Made by a program: the position numbers and the translations under genes. Positions 16,485 through 24,795 of a stretch of 56,391 nucleotides of DNA are shown in pieces. Position 1 is the stretch's first letter. Each line of letters opens with the position of its first letter. The notes beneath the pieces were generated by a model, which saw nothing but the letters and a program-made list of their open reading frames with translations, searched no databases and was not told where the DNA came from. The DNA comes from Candidatus Tiamatella incendiivivens (lineage in GTDB: Archaea; Thermoproteota; Thermoprotei_A; Sulfolobales; Acidilobaceae), in the NCBI GenBank assembly GCA_015522635.1, contig WALW01000001.1:1-56391 (forward strand). The letters run 5' to 3'.

Positions 16485-17695
16485 TACTTCCTCACCCCGT
16501 AGAATATGGTTTCTTCAGGAACAGCCTTCCGGCTTTCAAGTGCTAACTTGAACATGTATCTTGCATCATCATCCTTGAACGCCCTCTGCCCTATACCTGC
16601 TACAACACTTATAACCTTAGTGTCCTTACCCCTTGAGTGAAGTAAACTGTTTATTTCTGTAGCAATGGGGCCTTGTACTGGTGCTCCATAACTTATTGCT
16701 CTATCTACAACTAAGACAGTATCCACGGATCCCACAGCCTTTAAGAAGTCTTCAACAGGGAAGGGCCTGTAGAGCCTTAGTCTTAATAGGCCAACTTTCA
16801 TGCCTTTCTCTCTGACATCCCTTATAATATACTTTAATGTTGTAGCATAGCTTGTATTCGCAACGACTATAGCATCAGCATCATCACAATGGATGCACTC
16901 CATTAAACCATAGTTCCTACCGAAAACCTCTCCAAATTCTTTGTCTGCCTTCCTAAACTTTTCTAAGGCAACCTTCATTGCTTCAACTTGTTGGTATTTG
17001 AATTCATAGTACCAGTTCGGGTCAGTAATTGTACCGATAGTTAGTGGTTTCTCAGGGTCAAGCTTGTAAGGATAACTCCTCTTAGGGGCATATGCCAGAA
17101 CTTTCTCAAGGTCTTCCGTGATGACAGGTTCCATTGTATGGCTCATTAGGTAACCATCATATACCACCATGAAAGGTAATAGGACATCTGGATCTTCAGC
17201 CACTTTGAATGCTTGCACAACCGTATCATACGCTTCCTGTGCAGAGCTTACGAAAGCAATTATCCAACCTGAATCCCTAGCATTCATAACATCACTGTGA
17301 TCATTCCATATGCTTATCGGCCCGCTTAACGCTCTTGTTGCGACACTCATGACGATTGGAACTCTTCCACCGCTAGCTATATGTAATATCTCATGCATCA
17401 ATGCAAGACCCTGGCTGGCTGTTGCTGTAAAGCTCCGGGCTCCAGTCACTGCAGAGCCTATAGCAGCACTAAGAGCAGAATGCTCGCTTTCAACATGTAT
17501 CATTTCAGCATCAAGCTCTCCATTAGCAATATACTCTGCTATCTTCTCGACAACAGTTGTCTGAGGAGTTATAGGATACGCTGAAACTACATCCACGTCA
17601 AGGTCCCTAGCAGCTGTTGCTATTGCAGTGTTCGTGCTCATAGGTCTTGGCTTTTTCAAGCCTTTCATGGATTCTTCTTTGAATGCTAGAGTCAC
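16484..17695 (-). CDS. porA: 2-oxoacid (pyruvate):ferredoxin oxidoreductase alpha subunit
   Basis: A 403-aa subunit with the pyrimidine-binding domain near the N-terminus ([16 protein letters not shown], then [20 protein letters not shown] and [11 protein letters not shown]), followed by domain II. These are standard PorA motifs. It overlaps porD by 4 bp and porB by 1 bp, so the subunits are probably translated together. Cytoplasmic. Confidence 0.95.
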   Translation of the reverse strand: MTLAFKEESMKGLKKPRPMSTNTAIATAARDLDVDVVSAYPITPQTTVVEKIAEYIANGELDAEMIHVESEHSALSAAIGSAVTGARSFTATASQGLALMHEILHIASGGRVPIVMSVATRALSGPISIWNDHSDVMNARDSGWIIAFVSSAQEAYDTVVQAFKVAEDPDVLLPFMVVYDGYLMSHTMEPVITEDLEKVLAYAPKRSYPYKLDPEKPLTIGTITDPNWYYEFKYQQVEAMKVALEKFRKADKEFGEVFGRNYGLMECIHCDDADAIVVANTSYATTLKYIIRDVREKGMKVGLLRLRLYRPFPVEDFLKAVGSVDTVLVVDRAISYGAPVQGPIATEINSLLHSRGKDTKVISVVAGIGQRAFKDDDARYMFKLALESRKAVPEETIFYGVRK

Positions 17696-18033
17696 TCTTC
17701 ACCACCTCCTGGTTCTTCGATTACTTCAGGTATCATTTTAATAGCATTAACTGGGCATTCTTGTGCACATATACCGCATCCCTTACAGTAGTCGTAGTTT
17801 ACAATGTATGTGAGTTTGTACGTTTTCCCCTTACTCGTAGTGTATTCTTCATCTATCTCTCTAATGGCATTATCTGGACAGTACACCCAGCAAAGCCTAC
17901 ATCTCACACACTTATCCTGGTCTATTACCGGTCTCTCGACTCTCCAGTCTCCAGTATAGTATTTGAGGCTATTAGCTGGCTCTGGAATTATACCACCTGG
18001 GGGGAGCTCGTTGTATTTAGGTAAGTCACTCAT
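17692..18033 (-). CDS. porD: 2-oxoacid (pyruvate):ferredoxin oxidoreductase delta subunit (2[4Fe-4S])
   Basis: A 113-aa ferredoxin-like subunit. Two CxxCxxCxxxCP motifs (CVRCRLCWVYCP and CKGCGICAQECP) bind two 4Fe-4S clusters that carry electrons from the TPP site to the external ferredoxin. Its ATG overlaps the porG stop (ATGA) and its end overlaps porA. Confidence 0.95.
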   Translation of the reverse strand: MSDLPKYNELPPGGIIPEPANSLKYYTGDWRVERPVIDQDKCVRCRLCWVYCPDNAIREIDEEYTTSKGKTYKLTYIVNYDYCKGCGICAQECPVNAIKMIPEVIEEPGGGEE

Positions 18034-18611
18034 TGGGCAACCACCTCTTCTTTGATTTCACTTACAAGGGTTTCCTTATAAGCCCTGCGTATAAGTTCAA
18101 CGTTAAGCTCCCCTATTTTTCCAGTGAACTTATTTAGAATAGCTTTTTCAGTATTCTCCAAGCTAACTACTTCAGTTGCTCTAACTAGGGCTCCTAGCAT
18201 GGCTGTGTTAACTATTGGTTTCTTGAGTATTTCCATAGCTAAACCGGTTGCATCTATTACTCCTATTTTTATACCAGGCTTGAGCTTAAGTATTTTAGCG
18301 ATTTTCTTAGGCTGGATCTTGGTATTTACTACGACTATTCCATTAGGCTTCAGGCCTTGTGTGTAATCTGGGTGAAGAAGGCTTGGATCAAGTATCACTA
18401 GAATGTCAGGGGTTGTTACTGGTGTTCTAGGTATCACGGGGTCATCACTTATTCTAGTGTATGCTCTTACAGGGGCTCCTCTTCGTTCCGCTCCGAATTC
18501 TGGGAAGGCCAACGCATATTTACCGTCTAGTATGGCTGCAGCCGAGACTGCTTCTGACGCTGTGACTGCGCCTTGACCACCCCGGCCATGCCATCTTATT
18601 TCGATCATCAA
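18030..18611 (-). CDS. porG: 2-oxoacid (pyruvate):ferredoxin oxidoreductase gamma subunit
   Basis: A 193-aa gamma subunit recognised by EIRWHGRGGQGAVTASE at the N-terminus and by FGAERRGAPVRAYTRI. It is the first gene of the leftward por operon. The start is TTG 18611 or ATG 18608, behind GGTGG. A TATA-like AATAAAAAG lies about 50 bp upstream. The four-subunit form matches anaerobic crenarchaeal enzymes. Confidence 0.94.
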   Translation of the reverse strand: MMIEIRWHGRGGQGAVTASEAVSAAAILDGKYALAFPEFGAERRGAPVRAYTRISDDPVIPRTPVTTPDILVILDPSLLHPDYTQGLKPNGIVVVNTKIQPKKIAKILKLKPGIKIGVIDATGLAMEILKKPIVNTAMLGALVRATEVVSLENTEKAILNKFTGKIGELNVELIRRAYKETLVSEIKEEVVAQ

Positions 18612-18643
18612 TATTTTCCACCTATATTACATAATAATGGGTA

Positions 18644-18670
18644 GTTTGCATATGCCAAACTTTTTATTCA
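18644..18670 (-). promoter_or_regulatory. por operon promoter with near-palindromic element
   Basis: On the minus strand a TATA-like GAATAAAAAG (about 18660-18669) is followed at 18644-18660 by a near-palindrome: GTTT, the palindromic core GCATATGC, one spare base, then AAAC. The element would overlap the transcription start of porG, where a repressor could act. A TrmB-type regulator is encoded divergently nearby. TBP and regulator binding are inferred. Confidence 0.4.
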
Positions 18671-18837
18671 ATTATCCTAAGAATGCAGTGTTGGTTATTT
18701 ATTAGTTTGCACCCATATTACAGGGAATAACACTATGATATCAATCTCCCCTCCATCGATTAACGTTTGTCTATGTTTATTACGACTCAATGTTTTATAC
18801 CATTATTATATGATAAAGGGATAATAAGGTGCTTGCT

Positions 18838-19212
18838 TTGGATGTAGAGAAGGCGTGGGTTGTTAAGGTAGGCTCCCTCAATGATCTTGTGCGGGTAGCG
18901 GGCTCAATAGTCCTATCCAGGAACCCTATATATATTATGAGATTCCATTATAGAGATCTAACTGTTTATACTATGCTCAGTGTGATACGGGATTACTATA
19001 AGTATTACGGAGTACCCATGGCCTACTATTACACCGTTAAAGATGGGGGGAATGAACACGAGTCGAATTACATACTCATAAAGGTGGATGAAATGGGAGA
19101 AGAGGTAATACTAACTAATAAGATACGTCACGGATACGCGGTTATACCCGTGCTGGATCTTGCAGAGCCTCCCCCGTTCTTCCCCATGGAAGTCCTAGGT
19201 GGTGAAGAATGA
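18838..19212 (+). CDS. hypothetical protein co-transcribed with TrmB-type regulator
   Basis: About 124 aa, soluble, with a Tyr-rich middle (RDYYKYYGVPMAYYYTVKD) and a Pro-rich tail (PPPFFPMEVLGG). No family is recognised. The TTG at 18838 has GGTG 6 nt upstream; an in-frame GTG at 18829 lies inside that SD. A TATA-like TTTTATACC lies near 18792-18800. The end overlaps the next gene (ATGA), so it probably works with, or is controlled with, the TrmB-like protein. Confidence 0.65.
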   Translation: MDVEKAWVVKVGSLNDLVRVAGSIVLSRNPIYIMRFHYRDLTVYTMLSVIRDYYKYYGVPMAYYYTVKDGGNEHESNYILIKVDEMGEEVILTNKIRHGYAVIPVLDLAEPPPFFPMEVLGGEE

Positions 19213-19955
19213 GTCTCAGACTGCTTCGAGAAAAAGTCGGTGAGAACGAGCTGGAAGAACTATTAAGACTATTAAAGTTTCTCGGAGTATCCACCACTGA
19301 ATCTAGAGTTTATCTCTTCCTCCTAACCTACGGGCCTATGACCGTCAGAGAGATAAGTGAAAAAATGAATGCTGCACAATCCAAGATCTACACTGCCGTC
19401 GAGAGCTTGGAGAAGAGAAACTGGGTCTATAAAGGAACTGGGCGACCCGCGAAGATCCATCCTACGCATGTGGAAGAAGTGTGGAGATACATTAAAGATA
19501 GGCTCAACAGGATGATGGATAACATAGAGACCAAGGTAATTCCCGCACTCCAGAGCCTGGAATCTGGGCGTGCCAACTACTATAAGGTTATGATAGTTGT
19601 GGAACCGCAGATAGAGCACATAGCTAAGAGAATAATGTTTGAGGATTCTAAGGAGGTTAAAGTAGCGATAGGTGATAAGAGGCTCATTACACCTGGATTA
19701 ATGGAAGCACTAATATATGCTGCCAGGTGGAAAGCATTGAAGCTCATACTCCCGCCTGACCTGGATGACGATGGAAAGACCCTTGAAAACTTGGGTGCTC
19801 AAATAAAGTATAAGAAGGTGTTTGGCGGTGGTATTATAGGAGAAGAGATACTGTTAATCATTAATATGGGTGAAGAACTCACTGGTCTATGGAGTGATCA
19901 CGCGTTCTTCAAAACATTAGCTGATATGTATTTTGACAGGTTGTGGAACGAGTAA
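19209..19955 (+). CDS. TrmB-family transcriptional regulator
   Basis: A 248-aa protein. The N-terminal winged helix (about 25-95) carries the TrmB pattern: ESRVYLFLLTYGPMTVREIS, recognition helix AAQSKIYTAVESLEKRNWV and wing GTGRPAKIHP. A helical linker follows (RLNRMMDNIETKVIPALQSL), then a C-terminal phospholipase-D-like effector domain typical of TrmB proteins. TrmB proteins control sugar and central carbon genes. It diverges from the por operon, a reasonable target. The ATG follows GGTGGTG and overlaps the upstream gene by 4 bp. Confidence 0.8.
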   Translation: MSLRLLREKVGENELEELLRLLKFLGVSTTESRVYLFLLTYGPMTVREISEKMNAAQSKIYTAVESLEKRNWVYKGTGRPAKIHPTHVEEVWRYIKDRLNRMMDNIETKVIPALQSLESGRANYYKVMIVVEPQIEHIAKRIMFEDSKEVKVAIGDKRLITPGLMEALIYAARWKALKLILPPDLDDDGKTLENLGAQIKYKKVFGGGIIGEEILLIINMGEELTGLWSDHAFFKTLADMYFDRLWNE

Positions 19956-19964
19956 ATTGATTTC

Positions 19965-19990
19965 TTTACAATTTGTAAACAATATATAAG
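19965..19990 (+). promoter_or_regulatory. palindromic operator plus TATA box ahead of RHH gene
   Basis: The 15-bp palindrome TTTACAA-T-TTGTAAA (19965-19979) ends 1 bp before the TATA-like AATATATAAG (19981-19990), where TFB would contact the BRE. Transcription would start near 20010, leaving a leader of about 55 nt before the ribbon-helix-helix gene. RHH proteins bind short palindromes, so autoregulation is likely. The spacing shows control of initiation rather than termination. Confidence 0.5.
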
Positions 19991-20066
19991 AGTTATACCA
20001 GTAATCACATACTCCTACCCTTCTAATAACACTATACCGAAAACATACTAAATGGTGATACTCGCA

Positions 20067-20279
20067 ATGAAACTCATCACAGTCAAAATGCCCGAAATAT
20101 ATGTAGATGGAATAGACGAGTTAGTTAAGAATGGAAGATATAGTAGCAGAAGCGAGGTCATCCGCACAGCGATTAGGGAACTACTTAAACAAGAACTATG
20201 GAGAGGAATGGGCGCATATATGGGCGGAATAACTCCTTTTAAACCAAACAACCTGGTAGAAATGGAACTACCAGGTTAA
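20067..20279 (+). CDS. ribbon-helix-helix (CopG/Arc-type) DNA-binding protein
   Basis: About 70 aa. An N-terminal beta strand ([15 protein letters not shown]) is followed by two helices with the RHH signature ([21 protein letters not shown]). A short C-terminal tail extends beyond the fold. It should form a dimer and bind operator DNA; no toxin gene is next to it. The start is ATG 20067, with GGTGAT 7 nt upstream; an ATG at 20052 overlaps that SD. The palindrome at 19965-19979 is the likely self-operator. Confidence 0.82.
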   Translation: MKLITVKMPEIYVDGIDELVKNGRYSSRSEVIRTAIRELLKQELWRGMGAYMGGITPFKPNNLVEMELPG

Positions 20280-20392
20280 CTTCCTCCTTCTCTCATCTTC
20301 TCACCGTAAATTCATTGTCATACTAGTCTTACCTCTATAAAAATACTTGTGTACCATAGACTACTTTTGCTTCCATAATCTTAACAAAGGAT

Positions 20393-21967
20393 TTAGTAAT
20401 GTAATTTAACCTCTATTGATTCAGTGTGTTTTTGTATTTTTCTCTCAGCATATTTAATAAAGTAATTTACCGCCATTTTCAGAGGCATGTATTGAGGCTT
20501 GTTTAAGTATCCCTGGTTTATTATCCATTTAGCCCATTTTATAGAATGCTGCCCAGAAAGTAGCATTGCTTCCCTGTGATATTCCTTTACATGCTTGCTC
20601 TTGAACCCGTCCTTATCTTTCAATGCTCCCATTGGTACAAAGAACATTGGAACAATTAGGCTTGGATATGATTTAAGCCTCTCTAAAAGCTCTATTGTCG
20701 CATAGACATCATCTTCCGTTTCACCTGGAAGGCCCAGTATGAAGGTTGCGGCTGGGAATATGTTGTTCTCGATTAATATGTTGAATGCGTCTTCAACAAC
20801 TTCTGGCCATGATTCTACTGGATAAGGAGCTGCTTTGGCAGGCATTATTTTCCTTGCTAGTTTGATGCTACCTGTTTCTATTCCAACCTCTGCACCATAG
20901 AACTTCCTGACATCGTCATCTAGAACTATATTAGTGATCCTTGATATTATCTTTCCGTGCTCTTCAGCGTATTTTACTGCAGCTAGGCTGACATGGCTCC
21001 AAGCAAATCCTGCTTCATATTCGTTTAAATGCCTAGCTACCATTTTATGCAGTTTGAGGAGAGGTTCTGCTCTCGGTTTGACAACATCTGCACCATACAA
21101 TAGTATGTCTTCGCTATGTAGTACAACATTATTAATACCTGACTGCAAGTTAACTAAGATCTCGCTCTCAATTTTATCTAGGGGAATGAATCTTAGTGGT
21201 CTTAATGTCACACTACAGAACTTACATCCTCTAGGACAACCTCTCATTATTTCAACTAGGCCGCCTATACTTGGATGTTTTATTTCTGGGATCTCATCTA
21301 TGCTAGGGCTTTCCTGGGGGTTTATGATGATTTTAGATGGGAGGGGTTTTTTATCTAGTATATGTTCTGCTATTTTAGTTATGGCTTTATCTGCTTCCCC
21401 CTCAACTAGGAGATCTACTGGCCATTTTTTCCTTGCGTTTTTACATGCTTCCCACTGCCAGACTGCTGGACCTCCTATAACTATCTTCATATTATGTTTA
21501 CGTTTCGCTTCCCATATTGCTGGATGGCTTATGAACTCGATGAAGCTTTTCCTGTTAATAGGCGTCCTTTCTGTTAAGAGCCACCACTCGTTACTCGGTG
21601 GACCTAGAGCAAAATAGTCGTGGTGGCCGATCATTAGTGCCTTTGCTCCGTGGAGTACATAATATGGTACATAGTCAGGATCTATGACGTGAGCGTTAAA
21701 TCCCTTATTCTGTAGTGCAGCCTCAAGTTTTCTTAGAGCGTATGGAGCGACTTTAGGTTTCCCATAGGCGTCTACACCTGGCGAAGGGCATGCAACCCAT
21801 TTCCATAGTTTTTCTGGGATGCCTATAGCGGGGCCTGTTGCAGCGAATCCTATGAAGATCTTCCCGTGATGATCACTCATCAGGCACCTGTCCACGCTAA
21901 GGATGAAATCTGCATGAAGAAGCTTTTTTGGTTTCCTTGTTTTAGCCCCCTTGTTTGGGAGCCTCAA
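20393..21967 (-). CDS. radical SAM protein with N-terminal B12-binding-like domain
   Basis: A 524-aa protein. The N-terminal 200 residues look Rossmann-like (LEAALQNKGFNAHVIDPD, IGGPAVWQWEACK), as in B12-binding domains attached to radical SAM enzymes. The radical SAM core has MRGCPRGCKFC with cluster Cys244, Cys248 and Cys251. Downstream are the SAM-contact-type EVGIETGS and ILGLPGETEDDV, common in B12-radical-SAM and YgiQ-like families. The substrate is unknown. It starts at a TTG; an ATG at residue 30 with GGTG upstream is an alternative. No obvious pathway partner is adjacent. Confidence 0.85.
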   Translation of the reverse strand: MRLPNKGAKTRKPKKLLHADFILSVDRCLMSDHHGKIFIGFAATGPAIGIPEKLWKWVACPSPGVDAYGKPKVAPYALRKLEAALQNKGFNAHVIDPDYVPYYVLHGAKALMIGHHDYFALGPPSNEWWLLTERTPINRKSFIEFISHPAIWEAKRKHNMKIVIGGPAVWQWEACKNARKKWPVDLLVEGEADKAITKIAEHILDKKPLPSKIIINPQESPSIDEIPEIKHPSIGGLVEIMRGCPRGCKFCSVTLRPLRFIPLDKIESEILVNLQSGINNVVLHSEDILLYGADVVKPRAEPLLKLHKMVARHLNEYEAGFAWSHVSLAAVKYAEEHGKIISRITNIVLDDDVRKFYGAEVGIETGSIKLARKIMPAKAAPYPVESWPEVVEDAFNILIENNIFPAATFILGLPGETEDDVYATIELLERLKSYPSLIVPMFFVPMGALKDKDGFKSKHVKEYHREAMLLSGQHSIKWAKWIINQGYLNKPQYMPLKMAVNYFIKYAERKIQKHTESIEVKLHY

Positions 21968-22056
21968 GACTCGTCGCCTCTGGAGGAATAGAATTGGCCT
22001 TCAGACCGTATTAGTTTTAAGTATAAATTTTAAGGTATAAACGGTGTAAAACGCGT

Positions 22057-22118
22057 AAATGATAGTAATGCAATCAGGTTCCTGAAACCATTGCATGCAA
22101 GTAGAATAAAGGCTGACC
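22057..22118 (+). ncRNA. possible small structured RNA (hairpin with C/D-like boxes)
   Basis: This lies in the 163-bp gap between the ASCH gene and the radical SAM gene. A strong hairpin occurs at 22068-22096: ATGCAAT, a CA bulge, GGTT, loop CCTGA, AACC, ATTGCAT. An ATGATAG box precedes it (22059-22065) and CTGA occurs at 22082-22085 and 22113-22116, recalling C, D' and D boxes. TATA-like runs (22016-22041) would place a start near 22050. The hairpin is unusual for a C/D RNA, and it also sits where the leftward ASCH operon ends, so a 3'-end structure is an equal alternative. Confidence 0.3.
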
Positions 22119-22130
22119 TAGATGTATAGG

Positions 22131-22580
22131 CTAATTGGGAACTCGCAGGGGTCGTATTATTAGTCTATACAGCGGATCTTCTCGTATTAGCTTAATATAA
22201 CTGTGAGGAGGATCCCATCCAGGTATGATGTTTCTTATTTCATCTAGAGTTACTGGGTGGTGATATAATGCAGTGTTCAATATTTCTATGGCGAGTGCTC
22301 TTCTAGAATCTTTTATGTATCTGTATGCACCTCGCCCCACGCCTCTTTTGAACTGTCTCAATGTTCTCCATACATTTTCGGGAGTGTCTTCTATTACGTC
22401 TCCCGCTACGAATTCTCCTATTATGCTTCTAGTATCACTACTAACATAGAGTATTATGAGAGATCCTGGTAGAATCCTTGATTTTCTAAGCTTTCGGAGC
22501 TCGTATCTTTTGCGGCCAGAGAATATTGCTTCTGCGTATTTGGGTTTAATACTTAGGAGGAAGGCTTCAGTGTTTCTCAT
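22131..22580 (-). CDS. ASCH-domain protein
   Basis: A 149-aa protein. The ASCH fold signature is seen in AFLLSIKPKYAEAIFSGRKRYELRKLRKS and LIILYVSSDTRSIIGEFVAGDV, a PUA-like barrel thought to bind RNA or nucleotides. No enzymatic motif is certain. It is the last gene of the DUF2258-sirtuin-ATPase operon, beginning 1 bp after the atpC stop. Confidence 0.82.
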   Translation of the reverse strand: MRNTEAFLLSIKPKYAEAIFSGRKRYELRKLRKSRILPGSLIILYVSSDTRSIIGEFVAGDVIEDTPENVWRTLRQFKRGVGRGAYRYIKDSRRALAIEILNTALYHHPVTLDEIRNIIPGWDPPHSYIKLIREDPLYRLIIRPLRVPN

Positions 22581-22581
22581 A

Positions 22582-23619
22582 CTAGAGTTCCCTTGATATT
22601 ACACTGTAAATCTTTTCAGGATAAACTTCATATAGTTTTCCGGCTAGTACAGCTCTTATATCTCTTACCTCGTGTTCAAGAAGTTCGATTGATGCCGCTA
22701 TTAGCCCTGCATGAAACGGGTATCCTTCGAACTGTGCCAGTGATCGTTTCCTGCTTTCACGTAGAGAAGAGGATCTTGCATGTTTCAAGGCTTCAATGTA
22801 GTTTTTACCTTCAAAGATTGGGAAATATCTCTTTAGCTCAGAGTACAATTGCTCAGGATCGTTGCTATTATTATCATACGTCTGTCTAACTATATTCCAG
22901 TTGAACTTACATATATTTATGCCTGAATAAACTGTGGATATTATTTCTCCAGGCGTTCTCGTCCGGGAAGCATACAGTAAGCCTGAGACTAGGGTGTATA
23001 TTATCCTCGGGCAAGTTACCTGTTTTACGGCTTCTCTACTCTGTGTATTCAGGTCTTGTAAGACAGATTGGATAAGCACCGGCCTAATGAGAGGTTGGCA
23101 TAAATCGTAGATACCCGGGTCATTTGTTCTTTGGTAAGTATCAAGAGCTCCTTCAGAGAATTTTCTTGCCTCTGGAGTTTTAATTCTCTGAATTAGCTGT
23201 TTAGGTGTTTCTAGGGATTCTTCTTCTAATCCGTGCAGAGGCGTGTCTGGAATTTCTGGTGTAACTAGTGTTTCTATCGAGATAGGGGCACCCAAAGCAG
23301 TTCTTTTGAAAATGCTTAGGAGATCCCCAATTATATATGTGCAGAGATAAGCTTTTGCGACTTTATCCGCTGGTTGGGGGGCTATTTTAGATAGCTTAAG
23401 CGAGTACCTCACAATTACCTTATTAAGCGCCCTTTCTACTTCACTAAAGCTTCTTGCTTCTAGTTTCTCTTCTTTAAGAACTTTGAACTCATTAGCGTCT
23501 CTTAAGGCTTCTTCGAAGTTCTCAACTAATGCCAGACTTCTTATATCATCTGTTTTAGCTAGATTGCTAAGAGCTATTCTTAGTTTTGGGAGTATTTTAG
23601 CATAACCGAATTGGCTCAA
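22582..23619 (-). CDS. atpC: V/A-type ATP synthase subunit C
   Basis: A 345-aa protein, almost all helical, with the subunit C pattern. The start FGYAKILPKLR is followed by repeated three-helix segments, and the end (LIAASIELLEHEVRDIRAVLAGKLYEVYPEKI) is characteristic of the family. Subunit C links the central stalk to the membrane ring. It starts at TTG 23619 with GGTG 7 nt upstream and overlaps the preceding stalk gene by 4 bp. Other A1A0 subunits are not in this window. Confidence 0.75.
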   Translation of the reverse strand: MSQFGYAKILPKLRIALSNLAKTDDIRSLALVENFEEALRDANEFKVLKEEKLEARSFSEVERALNKVIVRYSLKLSKIAPQPADKVAKAYLCTYIIGDLLSIFKRTALGAPISIETLVTPEIPDTPLHGLEEESLETPKQLIQRIKTPEARKFSEGALDTYQRTNDPGIYDLCQPLIRPVLIQSVLQDLNTQSREAVKQVTCPRIIYTLVSGLLYASRTRTPGEIISTVYSGINICKFNWNIVRQTYDNNSNDPEQLYSELKRYFPIFEGKNYIEALKHARSSSLRESRKRSLAQFEGYPFHAGLIAASIELLEHEVRDIRAVLAGKLYEVYPEKIYSVISREL

Positions 23620-23981
23620 GCAATTGCACCTCGGATCAAGTCAAGAGCGAGCTCTACCGCCTCCTCGTATTTCTCCTCCCCTGTTTTCTTTAATCGCTCA
23701 ACTTCCTTTCTAATCTTCTTATTATACGATTCTCTTAGCTTCATAGCTTCTTCTTCCAGAGCAGCTTTCACTTGGTCTCTAGCTACCTGATACGCGGATG
23801 CTGATTCGTTTTTTATCTCTACAACAAGTTCTTCAGCAATTACTAGCAGATCGTTTGCCACTTCATCGAGTTCCCCCCTTATCCTATTCAAATCCGATTC
23901 AAACTCTACCAAGGCTTTACCTAGTTTTTCCACACTACTCGACAAGCTAAGCACCCATTTGCTAATATTATCCCATACCAT
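23616..23981 (-). CDS. peripheral-stalk coiled coil, V/A-type ATPase subunit H/G-like
   Basis: A 121-aa, highly charged coiled coil with Ala/Glu/Lys-rich heptads (VKAALEEEAMKLRESYNKKI) and a family-like tail (GEEKYEEAVELALDLIRGAIA). Small coiled coils directly upstream of subunit C are usually subunit H (peripheral stalk partner of E). The assignment relies on position and composition, because coiled coils are weakly diagnostic. The overlap with atpC (TTGA) indicates coupling. Confidence 0.65.
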   Translation of the reverse strand: MVWDNISKWVLSLSSSVEKLGKALVEFESDLNRIRGELDEVANDLLVIAEELVVEIKNESASAYQVARDQVKAALEEEAMKLRESYNKKIRKEVERLKKTGEEKYEEAVELALDLIRGAIA

Positions 23982-24015
23982 TTGGGATACGGTGAAATGT
24001 AAGTATTAAATAATT

Positions 24016-24795
24016 TTAGATTACTTCAATTCTTCTCTTTATAGCTAGTACAAGCCCAGGTAAAATCTCTTCAACTCTCCCATGTATAACTGCATTCGCC
24101 AACGAGTCCAGCGGAGTTTCCTGTAGGTTTACTATTGCAAGAAAAACCCCGGAACTATGAGCATGCCATGGTAAACTTGCTGCCGGTTGCACGACGAGAC
24201 TTGATCCTACGGATAAGAAGACTTTACATTTTCTAGCTAACTGTAGGGATTCCATATAGACCTTATAGGGAAGCGGTTCTCCGAAGAAGACAACATCAGG
24301 CTTCAGTAGACCACCACACTTTGAGCATCGTGGGGCTTCTCCCTTACCGACTTTCTCAAGTGCTTCGTGAATAGGATACCTGGAGCCGCATGAAGTACAT
24401 ACTGCTCTATACGCGTTGCCATGTATCTCTAATACTTTCCTGCTTCCAGCCCTCTGATGCAAGCCATCGATATTCTGCGTTATAACTGCCTTGATGAGCC
24501 CCATTTCCTCAAGCTCAGCTAGAGCTTTATGAGCCGGGTTGGGTTGCTTGTCTTCTAGTTCTCCTACTAATTGTCTATAATAGATCCAAGAAATATCTGG
24601 GCGTGAGTGGAAATAACTTAATTCGAAAATAGATGGATCTATTCTACTCCACAGGCCTCCTGGGCTTCGGAAGTCTGGTATACCACTGGGTGTACTTATG
24701 CCTGCGCCTGTTAACACTACGCTGCATCCTTCGGCTTCTATGATTTTTTCTGCTATTTTCTCAATAAGATTCTGATAGCTCTTCAAGGATCTCAT
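24016..24795 (-). CDS. Sir2-family NAD-dependent protein deacylase
   Basis: A 259-aa sirtuin. The NAD-binding motif GAGIS (30-34) is followed by SGIPDFRSPGGLW, QNIDGLH (107-113) and the catalytic His125 in EIHGN. The zinc ligands are Cys133, Cys136, Cys157 and Cys160, and SSLVVQPAA completes the fold. It removes acyl groups from Lys; in crenarchaea the chromatin protein Alba is a known substrate of this family. The ATG follows AGGTGG and lies 35 bp inside the DUF2258 gene. It sits in the operon with the ATPase stalk genes. Confidence 0.95.
   Translation of the reverse strand: MRSLKSYQNLIEKIAEKIIEAEGCSVVLTGAGISTPSGIPDFRSPGGLWSRIDPSIFELSYFHSRPDISWIYYRQLVGELEDKQPNPAHKALAELEEMGLIKAVITQNIDGLHQRAGSRKVLEIHGNAYRAVCTSCGSRYPIHEALEKVGKGEAPRCSKCGGLLKPDVVFFGEPLPYKVYMESLQLARKCKVFLSVGSSLVVQPAASLPWHAHSSGVFLAIVNLQETPLDSLANAVIHGRVEEILPGLVLAIKRRIEVI

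Noticed and set aside
20934-21617. Rightward frame of 227 codons antisense to the radical SAM gene
   Set aside because: The radical SAM protein in the other strand has a complete cluster motif; the antisense product has no recognisable features.
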